From positions 1 through 64,000 of the forward strand of contig JBCDDF010000009.1 in NCBI GenBank assembly GCA_039180525.1: 64,000 nucleotides of DNA. The letters run 5' to 3'. The notes under the pieces are model-generated. The model saw only the letters and a program-made list of their open reading frames with translations. It ran no database searches and was not told where the DNA came from. Shown one piece after another: positions 33,407-40,880 of the stretch. Numbering within the stretch: the stretch's first letter is position 1; the number at the start of each line of letters is the position of its first letter. Made by a program: the position numbers and the translations under genes. Source of the DNA: Halovulum sp039180525. Lineage in GTDB: Bacteria > Pseudomonadota > Alphaproteobacteria > Rhodobacterales > Rhodobacteraceae.

Positions 33407-34174
33407 CACGATCGCACCCTCGGCATCGAACAGCGTCAGGCGGATGTCGCTGCGGTCGAAGGCAAAGGCGCCGTCGCCGAAATACTCCAGCGTCGCATGC
33501 ACGGTCAGCCCAGCCGCATCGCCCTCGACCCGCTCGGTGGTGATCCAGATCTGGTCGGAGCGGGTGTCGAACATCGCGAATTCGGCACCCGCCACGCGGC
33601 CCGTCAACGTAGCCGTCAAGGCGAAGACCTCTCCGTCCGGGCGGATGCGGCAGCGATGCCGCGCGATCCCGACATCCGCGCCGCTGCGCGGCCGCGCGTC
33701 CAGCGCCGCCCGGATCGCTTCTTCCCCTTCGGCATCGCCGGGCGCCAGGCGGGCGACGAAATCGGTTTGTACCGGAATGCAGACTTCCTCGCAGACGCCG
33801 TAGAAGAAAGACAGCGCCACATCGACCGGCGCACCCGGGGTCTGGGGGGTCAGCGCGACGGGAAAGACCACGCGGTCCTTGTAGCCGATCGCCCGCATGC
33901 CGTAATCGTAATAGACGCTGGGCGCGGGATAATAGACCTCTGTCTGCTGGATGTTCGCCGACCCGGTCCAGTCGAACTGGGGTGGAATGCCGCCTTCCCC
34001 GGGGTGACGCCAATAGGTCTTCCATCCTGGTTCCAGCAGGATCTCCACCCCGATCATGCGCTGGCCGTTTTCCGTCTGCCAGCCGGGCAGCAGCCGCGCC
34101 GCCGACTGCGCAGACGCCGGGCCGGAGAGCGCGAGGCCCAGGAGCGCGGCCAGAAGTGCACAGGATTTCAACAT
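33386..34174 (-). CDS. Periplasmic DsbD N-terminal-like domain protein
   Basis: 262 residues with a signal peptide (LLAALLGLALSGPASAQS). The body matches the DsbD/ScsB N-terminal domain: GVEILLEPGWKTYWRHPGEG, then VALSFFYGVCEEVCIPVQTD with a CxxxC pair that could exchange disulfides. Only the soluble domain is present; no transmembrane or thioredoxin domain follows, so it is not a complete DsbD. It diverges from yqgE-like gene with 94 bp between the starts. Confidence 0.85.
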   Translation of the reverse strand: MLKSCALLAALLGLALSGPASAQSAARLLPGWQTENGQRMIGVEILLEPGWKTYWRHPGEGGIPPQFDWTGSANIQQTEVYYPAPSVYYDYGMRAIGYKDRVVFPVALTPQTPGAPVDVALSFFYGVCEEVCIPVQTDFVARLAPGDAEGEEAIRAALDARPRSGADVGIARHRCRIRPDGEVFALTATLTGRVAGAEFAMFDTRSDQIWITTERVEGDAAGLTVHATLEYFGDGAFAFDRSDIRLTLFDAEGAIVLEGCPA

Positions 34175-34268
34175 TCCGCAGCCATACCCGCAGCCGAAGG
34201 AATGCGGAAATCACAACTCGGCGAAGCCGTGCTTGATCCCGCCGCCCCTTCCCGCCATCTCTAGGCGC

Positions 34269-34838
34269 ATGGCCCAGAAACCGACCTTTCTGACCGGCAA
34301 ATTGGTGGTCGCCATGCCCAGCATCGGCGACCCGCGTTTCGACCGCGCGGTGATCTTCATGTGCGACCATTCCGCCAAGGGTGCGATGGGGCTGATGGTC
34401 AACAAGCCCGCCGACGCGCTGGATTTCGCAGAGCTTCTGGATCAGTTGGACATCGAGGTCGAGGCGCCCCATGCCAGCCCGCCGATCTATTTCGGTGGCC
34501 CGGTGGAAAACGGCCGCGGTTTTGTGCTGCACACCGGCGACTATGCCTCTGACGGTGCGACGATGGAGGTCGAGGGCGGGTTCGGGATGACCGCCAGCCA
34601 GGACATCCTGCGCGACATCGCCAAGGGCGAAGGCCCACGTGCGGCGCTTTTGGCGCTGGGCTATGCCGGTTGGGGACCGGGCCAGTTGGAGGCGGAGTTC
34701 CAGGCCAATGGCTGGCTCAGCTGCGACGCCGACGAGGCCATCGTCTTCGCCACCGATCCATCCGCGCGCTGGTCGGCCGCGCTGGCGCGTATCGGCATCG
34801 ATCCGCGGCTTCTGTCCGGCGAGGGCGGGCGGGCATAG
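34269..34838 (+). CDS. YqgE/AlgH family protein (UPF0301)
   Basis: 189 residues matching UPF0301: FLTGKLVVAMPSIGDPRFDR, VIFMCDHSAKGAMGLMVN and YFGGPVENGRGFVLHT. The family is near universal in proteobacteria, and its molecular role is not settled. Start ATG 34269 gives the standard N-terminus. A REPIN-like palindrome follows immediately after the stop. Confidence 0.93.
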   Translation: MAQKPTFLTGKLVVAMPSIGDPRFDRAVIFMCDHSAKGAMGLMVNKPADALDFAELLDQLDIEVEAPHASPPIYFGGPVENGRGFVLHTGDYASDGATMEVEGGFGMTASQDILRDIAKGEGPRAALLALGYAGWGPGQLEAEFQANGWLSCDADEAIVFATDPSARWSAALARIGIDPRLLSGEGGRA

Positions 34839-34842
34839 CCCC

Positions 34843-34904
34843 GTAGGATGGGTTTCCAACCCATCCCGGCATGTCGTGGGAGATGGGTTGGAAACCCATC
34901 CTAC
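34843..34904. repeat. REPIN-like inverted repeat element
   Basis: Two exact 23-bp arms face each other: 34843-34865 starting GTAGGATGGGTTTCC, and its reverse complement at 34882-34904, 16 bp apart. Each arm is itself a near palindrome (GATGGGTT-TCC-AACCCATC). This doublet form is typical of REP/REPIN elements mobilised by RAYT transposases. It sits between the convergent YqgE and HIT genes, where it may act as a terminator or mRNA stabiliser. Confidence 0.75.
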
Positions 34905-34912
34905 GCCAACCC

Positions 34913-35290
34913 CTACTCCGGGCCGACGATCGGGCCCAGCACCCGGCCGCCGAGGACATGCACGTGAAAATGCGGCACCTCCTGCACACCTGCGTCGCCG
35001 GAATTAGAGATCAGCCGATAGCCCGAGCCGCCTTCCGCCACCGCAGCGCCGGTCTGGCGGCAGACGGTCGCGACCGCGCGGGTGAAGGCCACGATCTCGG
35101 CCTCTGACGCGGCGCCGGCGAAGTGGTCGTAATTCACATAGGCGCCCTTGGGGATGACCAACACGTGGATCGGTGCGCGCGGCTGGATATCGTGAAAGGC
35201 CAGGACGTGATCGTCCTCATATGCCGTCTTGTTCGGGATCTCCCCGCGCAGGATCTTGGCGAAGATGTTCTGGTCGTCGTAGTCGTACAT
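34913..35290 (-). CDS. HIT family protein
   Basis: 125 residues of the histidine triad family: NIFAKILRGEIPNKTAYEDD, HDIQPRAPIHVLVIPK and the triad HFHVHVLGG. These enzymes hydrolyse nucleotide phosphoramidates such as AMP-lysine. The gene is third in a minus-strand run after nth and the PfkB kinase, 8 bp downstream of the latter. The stop lies 8 bp from the REPIN-like repeat. Confidence 0.93.
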   Translation of the reverse strand: MYDYDDQNIFAKILRGEIPNKTAYEDDHVLAFHDIQPRAPIHVLVIPKGAYVNYDHFAGAASEAEIVAFTRAVATVCRQTGAAVAEGGSGYRLISNSGDAGVQEVPHFHVHVLGGRVLGPIVGPE

Positions 35291-35298
35291 GGCCCCTC

Positions 35299-36291
35299 TC
35301 AGATCAGCCCGGATGTGCGGAACAATGCGCCCAGATCGGCTTCGGGCCGCGCGCCGATATGGGAGATGACCTCCGCCGCCGCCACCGCCCCCATGCGCCC
35401 GCACGTCTCTGCGTCGCGCCCGGTGGCGTAGCCGTAAAGATAGCCGGTGGCGAACTGGTCGCCAGCACCGGTCGCATCCACCGGGGTCACCGAGGTCACC
35501 GGCACCTCGACCCGCTCGCCGCCGCGGATCAGCAGGATGGGATCGCCGCTTCGGGTGCACGCAATCTCGCCGCACTCGGCCGCTGCCTGGGTCAGCGCCG
35601 TCTCCAAGTCTTCGGTCTGGTAAAGCGACTGCCATTCGGCCTGGTTGCCGATCGCAAAGTCCAACCGGTCACGCACGAGCGTTCGGAAATCGTCGCGGTG
35701 CCGGTCGACGCAGAACGGATCGGACAGGGTGATACCCGCCTTGCCGCCGCCGCGCCGGCAGGCCTCGGCCGCGGTCTCGAAAGCGCGCTTGCCGTCCGCG
35801 CGGTCGTAGAGATACCCTTCCAGGAACAACACCTCGCTATCGACCACCGACGCCTGCGGCACGTCGCGCTCGCCGACCTCGGAGGAAATCCCAAGATAGG
35901 TGTTCATCGACCGCTCCCCATCTGGGGTCACGAAGATCATCGAGCGCGAGGTCGGCAGCGCATCGCCGGCCACCGGCGGGTTCAAGAACCGCGTGCCGCC
36001 CTCCTCCATCTCCTCCGAATAATACCGCCCCAGCGCATCGTCGCGCACGCGGCCGATGAAGCCCGTCGCCAGGCCCAGCCCGCCCAGGCCCGCCAGTGTA
36101 TTGGCCACCGACCCGCCCGCGATTTCTCGCCGGGTGTCCATCGCGGCATAGAGAGTCTCCGCCCGCGGGCGGTCCACAAGCTGCATGATGCCCTTCTGGA
36201 TCCCCATATGGTCCAGAAAGTGATCGTCTGTCTGGCACAGCACATCGACAATCGCATTGCCGATGCCGACCACCTGGTACGTCTTGGTCAA
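35299..36291 (-). CDS. PfkB-family carbohydrate/adenosine kinase
   Basis: 330 residues with both PfkB signatures: GGSVANTLAGLGGLGLATGF near the N-terminus and TPVDATGAGDQFATGYLYG near residue 275, the latter with the catalytic Asp and anion hole. Closest in look to the adenosine kinase group (GIGNAIVDVLCQ start), but sugar specificity cannot be excluded. The start is TTG at 36291, whose TTGA overlaps the nth stop. This gives MTKTYQVVGIGNA and implies translational coupling; an upstream ATG would sit inside nth. Confidence 0.88.
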   Translation of the reverse strand: MTKTYQVVGIGNAIVDVLCQTDDHFLDHMGIQKGIMQLVDRPRAETLYAAMDTRREIAGGSVANTLAGLGGLGLATGFIGRVRDDALGRYYSEEMEEGGTRFLNPPVAGDALPTSRSMIFVTPDGERSMNTYLGISSEVGERDVPQASVVDSEVLFLEGYLYDRADGKRAFETAAEACRRGGGKAGITLSDPFCVDRHRDDFRTLVRDRLDFAIGNQAEWQSLYQTEDLETALTQAAAECGEIACTRSGDPILLIRGGERVEVPVTSVTPVDATGAGDQFATGYLYGYATGRDAETCGRMGAVAAAEVISHIGARPEADLGALFRTSGLI

Positions 36292-36932
36292 ACGGTCTTC
36301 TCCTCGAAAGCGCAAAGATCCTCGATGATGCAGACGCGGCAATTCGGCTTGCGCGCCTTGCAGACATAGCGCCCATGCAGGATCAGCCAGTGATGGGCGT
36401 GGTTTTGATAAGCCACGGGCACATGGTCCTCGATGGCGCGTTCGACGGCGACCACGTCCTTGCCGGGGGCGATCCCGGTGCGGTTACCGACGCGGAAGAT
36501 GTGCGTGTCGACCGCCTGCGCAGGGTGGCCGAACCACATGTTCAGCACCACGTTGGCGGTCTTGCGGCCGACGCCGGGCAGACTTTGCAATGCCGCGCGC
36601 GAGGACGGGACCTCGCCGCCATACGCGTCGATCAGGATCCGGCACAGCTTGATGACGTTCTTGGCCTTGTTGCGGTAGAGCCCGATCGTCTTGATATGCT
36701 CGATCAGCTTGGCCTCGCCAAGCGCCAGCATTTTTTGGGGCGTGTCGGCAATGGCGAACAGACTGCGCGTGGCGGCGTTCACGCCCTTGTCGGTGGCCTG
36801 GGCGCTGAGCGCCACGGCGACGACCAGGGTAAAGGCGTTCACATGCTCCAACTCGCCCTTCGGTTCGGGCTCGTGATCCTTGAACCGGGCAAAGATCTGC
36901 TCGATCCGATCATAGGAAAGCTGGGGCGTCAT
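36288..36932 (-). CDS. nth: Endonuclease III
   Basis: Base-excision repair DNA glycosylase/AP lyase for oxidised pyrimidines. The 214-residue protein has the helix-hairpin-helix LPGVGRKTANVVLN with the catalytic Lys, the catalytic Asp in AVDTHIFRV, and the 4Fe-4S cysteines spaced C-x6-C-x2-C-x5-C in CKARKPNCRVCIIEDLC. It leads the nth-PfkB-HIT operon and diverges from the alkylation-repair gene, with 103 bp between starts. Confidence 0.96.
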   Translation of the reverse strand: MTPQLSYDRIEQIFARFKDHEPEPKGELEHVNAFTLVVAVALSAQATDKGVNAATRSLFAIADTPQKMLALGEAKLIEHIKTIGLYRNKAKNVIKLCRILIDAYGGEVPSSRAALQSLPGVGRKTANVVLNMWFGHPAQAVDTHIFRVGNRTGIAPGKDVVAVERAIEDHVPVAYQNHAHHWLILHGRYVCKARKPNCRVCIIEDLCAFEEKTV

Positions 36933-37035
36933 CCGCGCCCCTTGGCACGGGGCGCGGCAATCCGCAAGAACCGGGTGGGAGAGTGCGCGGCGCCTGCCTA
37001 TTCTAGCGTCAAACAGCATAGGAAGGAGCGGTTCG

Positions 37036-37869
37036 ATGCAGACGGATCCCTATCATCACGGCGTCATCGCGCGCGCGATCGACCATATCGGCGACACCGT
37101 TCAGGACCAGCCCAGCCTTGAGGAAATCGCTGCCGCGGTGAACTTGAGCCCGGCGCATTTCCAACGTGTGTTCACGCAATGGGTGGGGGTAAGTCCGAAG
37201 CGGTATCAGCAATATCTGACGCTGGATCACGCCAAGCGGATGCTGGAACAGCGCTTCACCGTGCTGGATGCGACCGACGGCACGGGGCTGAGCGGGTCGA
37301 GCCGCCTACACGATCTGTTCCTGCGGTGGGAGGCGATGACGCCGGGCGACTACGCAAAGGGCGGCGCCGGGCTGACCGTGCGCTGGGGCTGGGTGCCCTC
37401 GCCCTTTGGCGAGGCGCTGGTGATGGCCACGTCGCGCGGCATCTGCGGGCTGGCCTTCGCGGCGGAGGTCGGGCGCGGCCCGGCGATGGCCGATATGCGC
37501 GCGCGCTGGCCGAATGCGGTCTATGTCGAAGACACCGACGCGGTGGCGGCGATGGCGGCGGACCTGTTCGCAGGCCGGGGCGAGGCGGCGCTGCATCTGA
37601 TCGGCGCGCCGTTCCAGATCAAGGTCTGGGAGGCGCTGATGCAAATCCCCTCGGGCAGCGTCACCACCTATTCCGAGATCGCGCAGACCATCGGCAACCC
37701 AAAGGCCGTGCGCGCCGTGGGCACGGCGGTGGGCCGCAACCCGATCAGTTTCCTGATCCCCTGCCACCGGGCGCTTCGTAAATCCGGTGGCCTGGGCGGT
37801 TATCATTGGGGTCTGGGTATCAAACGCGCCATGCTGGCCTGGGAAGCCGCCCGGGCGGAGGCGCTTTGA
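37036..37869 (+). CDS. AraC-type regulator / methylated-DNA methyltransferase fusion (Ada-like)
   Basis: 277 residues. Residues 15-105 are an AraC-type helix-turn-helix (LEEIAAAVNLSPAHFQRVFT), and residues 110-277 are an O6-alkylguanine methyltransferase with the active cysteine in FLIPCHRALRKSGGLGGYHW. The N-terminal zinc methylphosphotriester domain of E. coli Ada, with its four cysteines, is absent. It therefore repairs O6-methylguanine and may regulate genes, but lacks the usual methyl sensor. AAGGAGCG precedes the ATG. It diverges from nth. Confidence 0.92.
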   Translation: MQTDPYHHGVIARAIDHIGDTVQDQPSLEEIAAAVNLSPAHFQRVFTQWVGVSPKRYQQYLTLDHAKRMLEQRFTVLDATDGTGLSGSSRLHDLFLRWEAMTPGDYAKGGAGLTVRWGWVPSPFGEALVMATSRGICGLAFAAEVGRGPAMADMRARWPNAVYVEDTDAVAAMAADLFAGRGEAALHLIGAPFQIKVWEALMQIPSGSVTTYSEIAQTIGNPKAVRAVGTAVGRNPISFLIPCHRALRKSGGLGGYHWGLGIKRAMLAWEAARAEAL

Positions 37870-38010
37870 CGTGCCCTGTAACGATCGGTAAAACTCGGGC
37901 GCGTGGGGGCACGGTTTCGTGAGCGACCGGTGCGGACGATTGCGCCCGGGTCCGGCTTTCGCCTAGCTGCCCTAGAAGCAGAACTGCACAACGAAAAACG
38001 AGGGACCGTC

Positions 38011-38640
38011 ATGCGTCTTACCAAACTCGCCCTGGCCGGTGCGGCAGGCTTTGCCCTGGCCGGCTGTGCGCTGGATCCGAATACCGACGATACCGCCACC
38101 GGCGCCATTCTAGGCGGCGCGTTCGGCGCGATCGCGGGTGAGGCGATCGGCGACGGGCGCGGCGCGATCGTCGGCGGTCTGATCGGCGCGGGCGTCGGCG
38201 GCGCGATCGGCAACGCCATCGACCAGCAGGAAGCCGCGCTGCGTCAGGATCTGGCCGGGACCGGCGCCCGGATCATCAACACGGGCAGCGAATTGGTCGT
38301 CAGCCTTCCCGAAGCGATCCTGTTCGACATCGAAAGCGCCATCGTGCGCCCGAATTCCCGGCAGAACATCGGCGCCATCGCGCGAAACCTGCAGCAGTTC
38401 CCGAACACCGTCGTCCAAGTTGTCGGTCATACGGACAATACCGGCACCCGTGCCTTCAACCAGGGCCTGTCCATCGATCGGGCGACGGCGGTCGCCAATA
38501 TCCTGATCGGCAACGGCGTGAACCCGGGCCGGATCCAGGCCTTTGGCCGCGGCGAGGATCAGCCGGTGGCCAGCAACGCCACGCCCGCCGGACGCCAGGC
38601 CAACCGCCGGACCGAGATCATCATCCGTCCCACCGCCTGA
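38011..38640 (+). CDS. OmpA-family lipoprotein (YiaD/Pal-like)
   Basis: 209 residues. The signal peptide ends in a lipobox LAGC (Cys at about residue 19), so the protein is lipid-anchored. A glycine-rich glycine-zipper segment follows (ILGGAFGAIAGEAIGDGRGA, VGGLIGAGVGGAIGN), then an OmpA domain: ILFDIESAIVRPNSRQNIGA, VVGHTDNTGTRAFNQGLS, AFGRGEDQPVASN. It probably tethers the outer membrane to peptidoglycan. It stands alone, with a possible hairpin terminator 20 bp after the stop. Confidence 0.9.
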   Translation: MRLTKLALAGAAGFALAGCALDPNTDDTATGAILGGAFGAIAGEAIGDGRGAIVGGLIGAGVGGAIGNAIDQQEAALRQDLAGTGARIINTGSELVVSLPEAILFDIESAIVRPNSRQNIGAIARNLQQFPNTVVQVVGHTDNTGTRAFNQGLSIDRATAVANILIGNGVNPGRIQAFGRGEDQPVASNATPAGRQANRRTEIIIRPTA

Positions 38641-38659
38641 CCGCACACCGCCGTCGAGA

Positions 38660-38677
38660 GGGCCGGGCGCTCGGCCC
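38660..38677 (+). terminator. Possible terminator hairpin after the OmpA lipoprotein
   Basis: GGGCCG and CGGCCC flank a 6-base loop. It is GC-rich but without a T-run, so only suggestive. Confidence 0.35.
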
Positions 38678-38774
38678 GGGATGGCGCAAAAGCGAAAGGC
38701 CGCAAAACCGCAGGCGTTTGACTTTGGCGCCTGTGGAAACGCACCGGGCAACGGGGCAGATCAGACCTGATTCC

Positions 38775-39003
38775 GTGTCCGCCGCGCTTGTGTTGGACGC
38801 CGCGCGCACGCGCACCGGCCGCAGCGCCCGGGCCTTGTCGGCGTTCCGCGCCGACGATGTGGCGGCCAAGACGACCCGCTCATATCCCGCGCGGCCAAGA
38901 TCGATGGCACCAGCATCGGCTGGCGGTTCCTGCGGCCCGCGTTTGAGGCGACATTGGGGGCCGACGCGATGCCGCGGTCGACCGACAACGTCGCTACTGC
39001 GTA
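38775..39003 (+). pseudogene. Thiolase (acetyl-/3-oxoadipyl-CoA thiolase-like) remnant
   Basis: Two pieces of a thiolase are readable in different frames. The first (from about 38778) reads SAALVLDAARTRTGRSARAL then SAFRADDVAAK, like a thiolase N-terminus. The second (about 38884 to the stop at 39003) reads SRAAKIDGTSIGWRFLRPAF then EATLGADAMPRSTDNVA, matching the region around residues 130-165 of PcaF-type thiolases. About 100 internal residues, the active cysteine and the whole C-terminal half are missing, with a frame change at the junction. The gene is dead and heavily eroded. Confidence 0.65.
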
Positions 39004-39126
39004 AGGGCAGCGCGCGGCGAGATGGATGCGGGCGTCGAACCGGGCGCGCCAGAGAAGAGTGTCACCACCCGGTCGAATGCGCCGTCGCTCTTGACCGCAT
39101 GCGCCCGGCCCGGCACTTGGCGGGGC

Positions 39127-39825
39127 ATGACGCAAGATACTCCGATCGCACTTGTCACAGGGGCCTCGCGGGGGCTTGGTTATGCCACCGCGCTGGCGCT
39201 GGGGACCGCCGGCCATCATGTGATCGCCGTCGCGCGCACGGTGGGCGGTTTGGAAGAACTGGCTGATGGGATCGCTGCCGCAGGCGGCGCGTCGACGCTG
39301 GTGCCTCTCGACATCACCGACGATGAGGGGCTGGCGCGCATGGGTGCGGCGATCAACGCGCGTTGGGGGCGCCTGGATCTGCTGGTACACGCCGCCGCCC
39401 ATGCACCGCCTTGCGCCCCGTTGGCGCAGACCGCGGAAAAGGACCTCGACCGCAGCTTTGCGGTCAACGCGCGCGCGACCGCGCGGCTGATACTGATGCT
39501 CGATCCTCTGCTGAAGGCTGCACCCGCAGGCCAGGCGGTGATCGTCACCGACGATCGCGCCGATCAACCTTTCTTCGGCGCCTATGCCGCCAGCAAAGCC
39601 GCGGCCCGCGCGTTCGCCACCGCCTGGCGGGCCGAGACGCGCCGCACCGGCCCGGAGGTGACGCTCTTCACCCCCGCCGCGATGGCCACGGCACTGCACG
39701 CCCGGTTCTATCCGGGTCAGGACGCTGCCGGGCTGGCCACCCCCTTGGATCAGGCGCAGGCGCTTTTGAGACACGTGCCGGGCCATGGCCGGGCCGGTGC
39801 CGTGCCCTCAAGCCCGGGGACATGA
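39127..39825 (+). CDS. SDR-family oxidoreductase
   Basis: 232 residues of the short-chain dehydrogenase fold. The cofactor motif ALVTGASRGLGYATAL lies at the N-terminus, with the catalytic YxxxK in GAYAASKAAAR near residue 155. The usual catalytic Ser position reads VIVTDDRADQPF, with no Ser, so activity may be altered. Substrate unknown. It follows a thiolase remnant and is followed closely (1 bp after its stop) by the sulfotransferase-like gene, so these two are probably co-transcribed. Confidence 0.85.
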   Translation: MTQDTPIALVTGASRGLGYATALALGTAGHHVIAVARTVGGLEELADGIAAAGGASTLVPLDITDDEGLARMGAAINARWGRLDLLVHAAAHAPPCAPLAQTAEKDLDRSFAVNARATARLILMLDPLLKAAPAGQAVIVTDDRADQPFFGAYAASKAAARAFATAWRAETRRTGPEVTLFTPAAMATALHARFYPGQDAAGLATPLDQAQALLRHVPGHGRAGAVPSSPGT

Positions 39826-39826
39826 A

Positions 39827-40870
39827 ATGCTGAAAACCTGTTTCGTCCATGTCGGCCACCCCAAGACCGGCAGTTCCTCGATCGAGGCTTCTTTCGGCAA
39901 GAACCGAAAGCTGCTCGGCCGTGCCGGGCTGCTTTTTCCAAAGCCGGGCTCCGATCACTTCATGGTCGGCGCGGCGCTAAGGGAAAACCCAAAGCCGCTT
40001 CGCGCCTATCGATGGGTGCCTGGGCGCGCAGAGGCGTTTCATGCCGATCTTGAGGCCACGCTGAAAGGACTCGAACACCAAATCAACACGTCAGAGGCGC
40101 AAGACCTGCTACTGGCCAGCGAGTCGTTTTTCTCGCTTTCCTCCCAACTTACCGATGTCGTGCGCATGCGGGATTATCTGCAGCGCTTCGCCGAACGGGT
40201 CGTGTTCATCGCCTATGTCCGGCATCCGGCGATGTATGTGGCCAGCAGTCTTCAGCAGTCGGTGAAGATGGGGCGATGCAGGTTGGAACAATTCGGCCGC
40301 CACATAAAGCTCGCGGCACAGATCCCCCAGCGACTGGAGGTGTTTCGTCAGGCGCTGGGCGAAGACGGCTTGGTCGTTCGGCCTTTCGAGCGCGCCCAAC
40401 TCGCGCATGGCGACGTGGTGCGCGATCTGTTGGAACTCATCGGCTACGGCCATCTGGCGCCGGACCCGTTCGAGGTTGTTCAGACCAATGAAAGCCTTTC
40501 GCTGGAGGCCGTCCATCTTGCGGATGCGTTGAACAAGGCCATCACCGCGAAAACCGGCAAAAGTCCCCGGGCAAGCCGTGTGCCGCAACTCACCATCTTT
40601 CTGCAGCACATCCGCGGCAAGAAATTTGCCGTACCGCCCAAGGCGCGGCAGAGGATCGAAAAAAGATGCGCGCCGGTCGAAGCGCAACTGCGTGACATGT
40701 TCGGCATCGCGTTTCACGCCGGCCTGCCGCCAGAGATGTCGGGCGCCGCAGAACCGGATTGGACCGAACAGACGCTGGCCGACATCATGCTGGGCGTTTG
40801 CGGCCTGATCGAGGAAAACCAGGCCCTCAGCCTGGCGTTGGAGCAGTCAAAGGCGCGCGAAAAGACCTAA
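39827..40870 (+). CDS. Sulfotransferase-like protein
   Basis: 347 residues. The N-terminal VHVGHPKTGSSSIEASFGKN is a P-loop-like PAPS 5'-phosphosulfate site, and FIAYVRHPAMYVASSLQQSV around residue 130 resembles the 3'-phosphate-binding motif of sulfotransferases. The likely reaction is sulfate transfer to a carbohydrate or other acceptor, which is not identifiable. Overlaps in operon style with the SDR gene. The base composition is somewhat less GC-rich than its neighbours, a mild sign of transfer. It converges on der. Confidence 0.72.
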   Translation: MLKTCFVHVGHPKTGSSSIEASFGKNRKLLGRAGLLFPKPGSDHFMVGAALRENPKPLRAYRWVPGRAEAFHADLEATLKGLEHQINTSEAQDLLLASESFFSLSSQLTDVVRMRDYLQRFAERVVFIAYVRHPAMYVASSLQQSVKMGRCRLEQFGRHIKLAAQIPQRLEVFRQALGEDGLVVRPFERAQLAHGDVVRDLLELIGYGHLAPDPFEVVQTNESLSLEAVHLADALNKAITAKTGKSPRASRVPQLTIFLQHIRGKKFAVPPKARQRIEKRCAPVEAQLRDMFGIAFHAGLPPEMSGAAEPDWTEQTLADIMLGVCGLIEENQALSLALEQSKAREKT

Positions 40871-40880
40871 ACCGGCGGCT

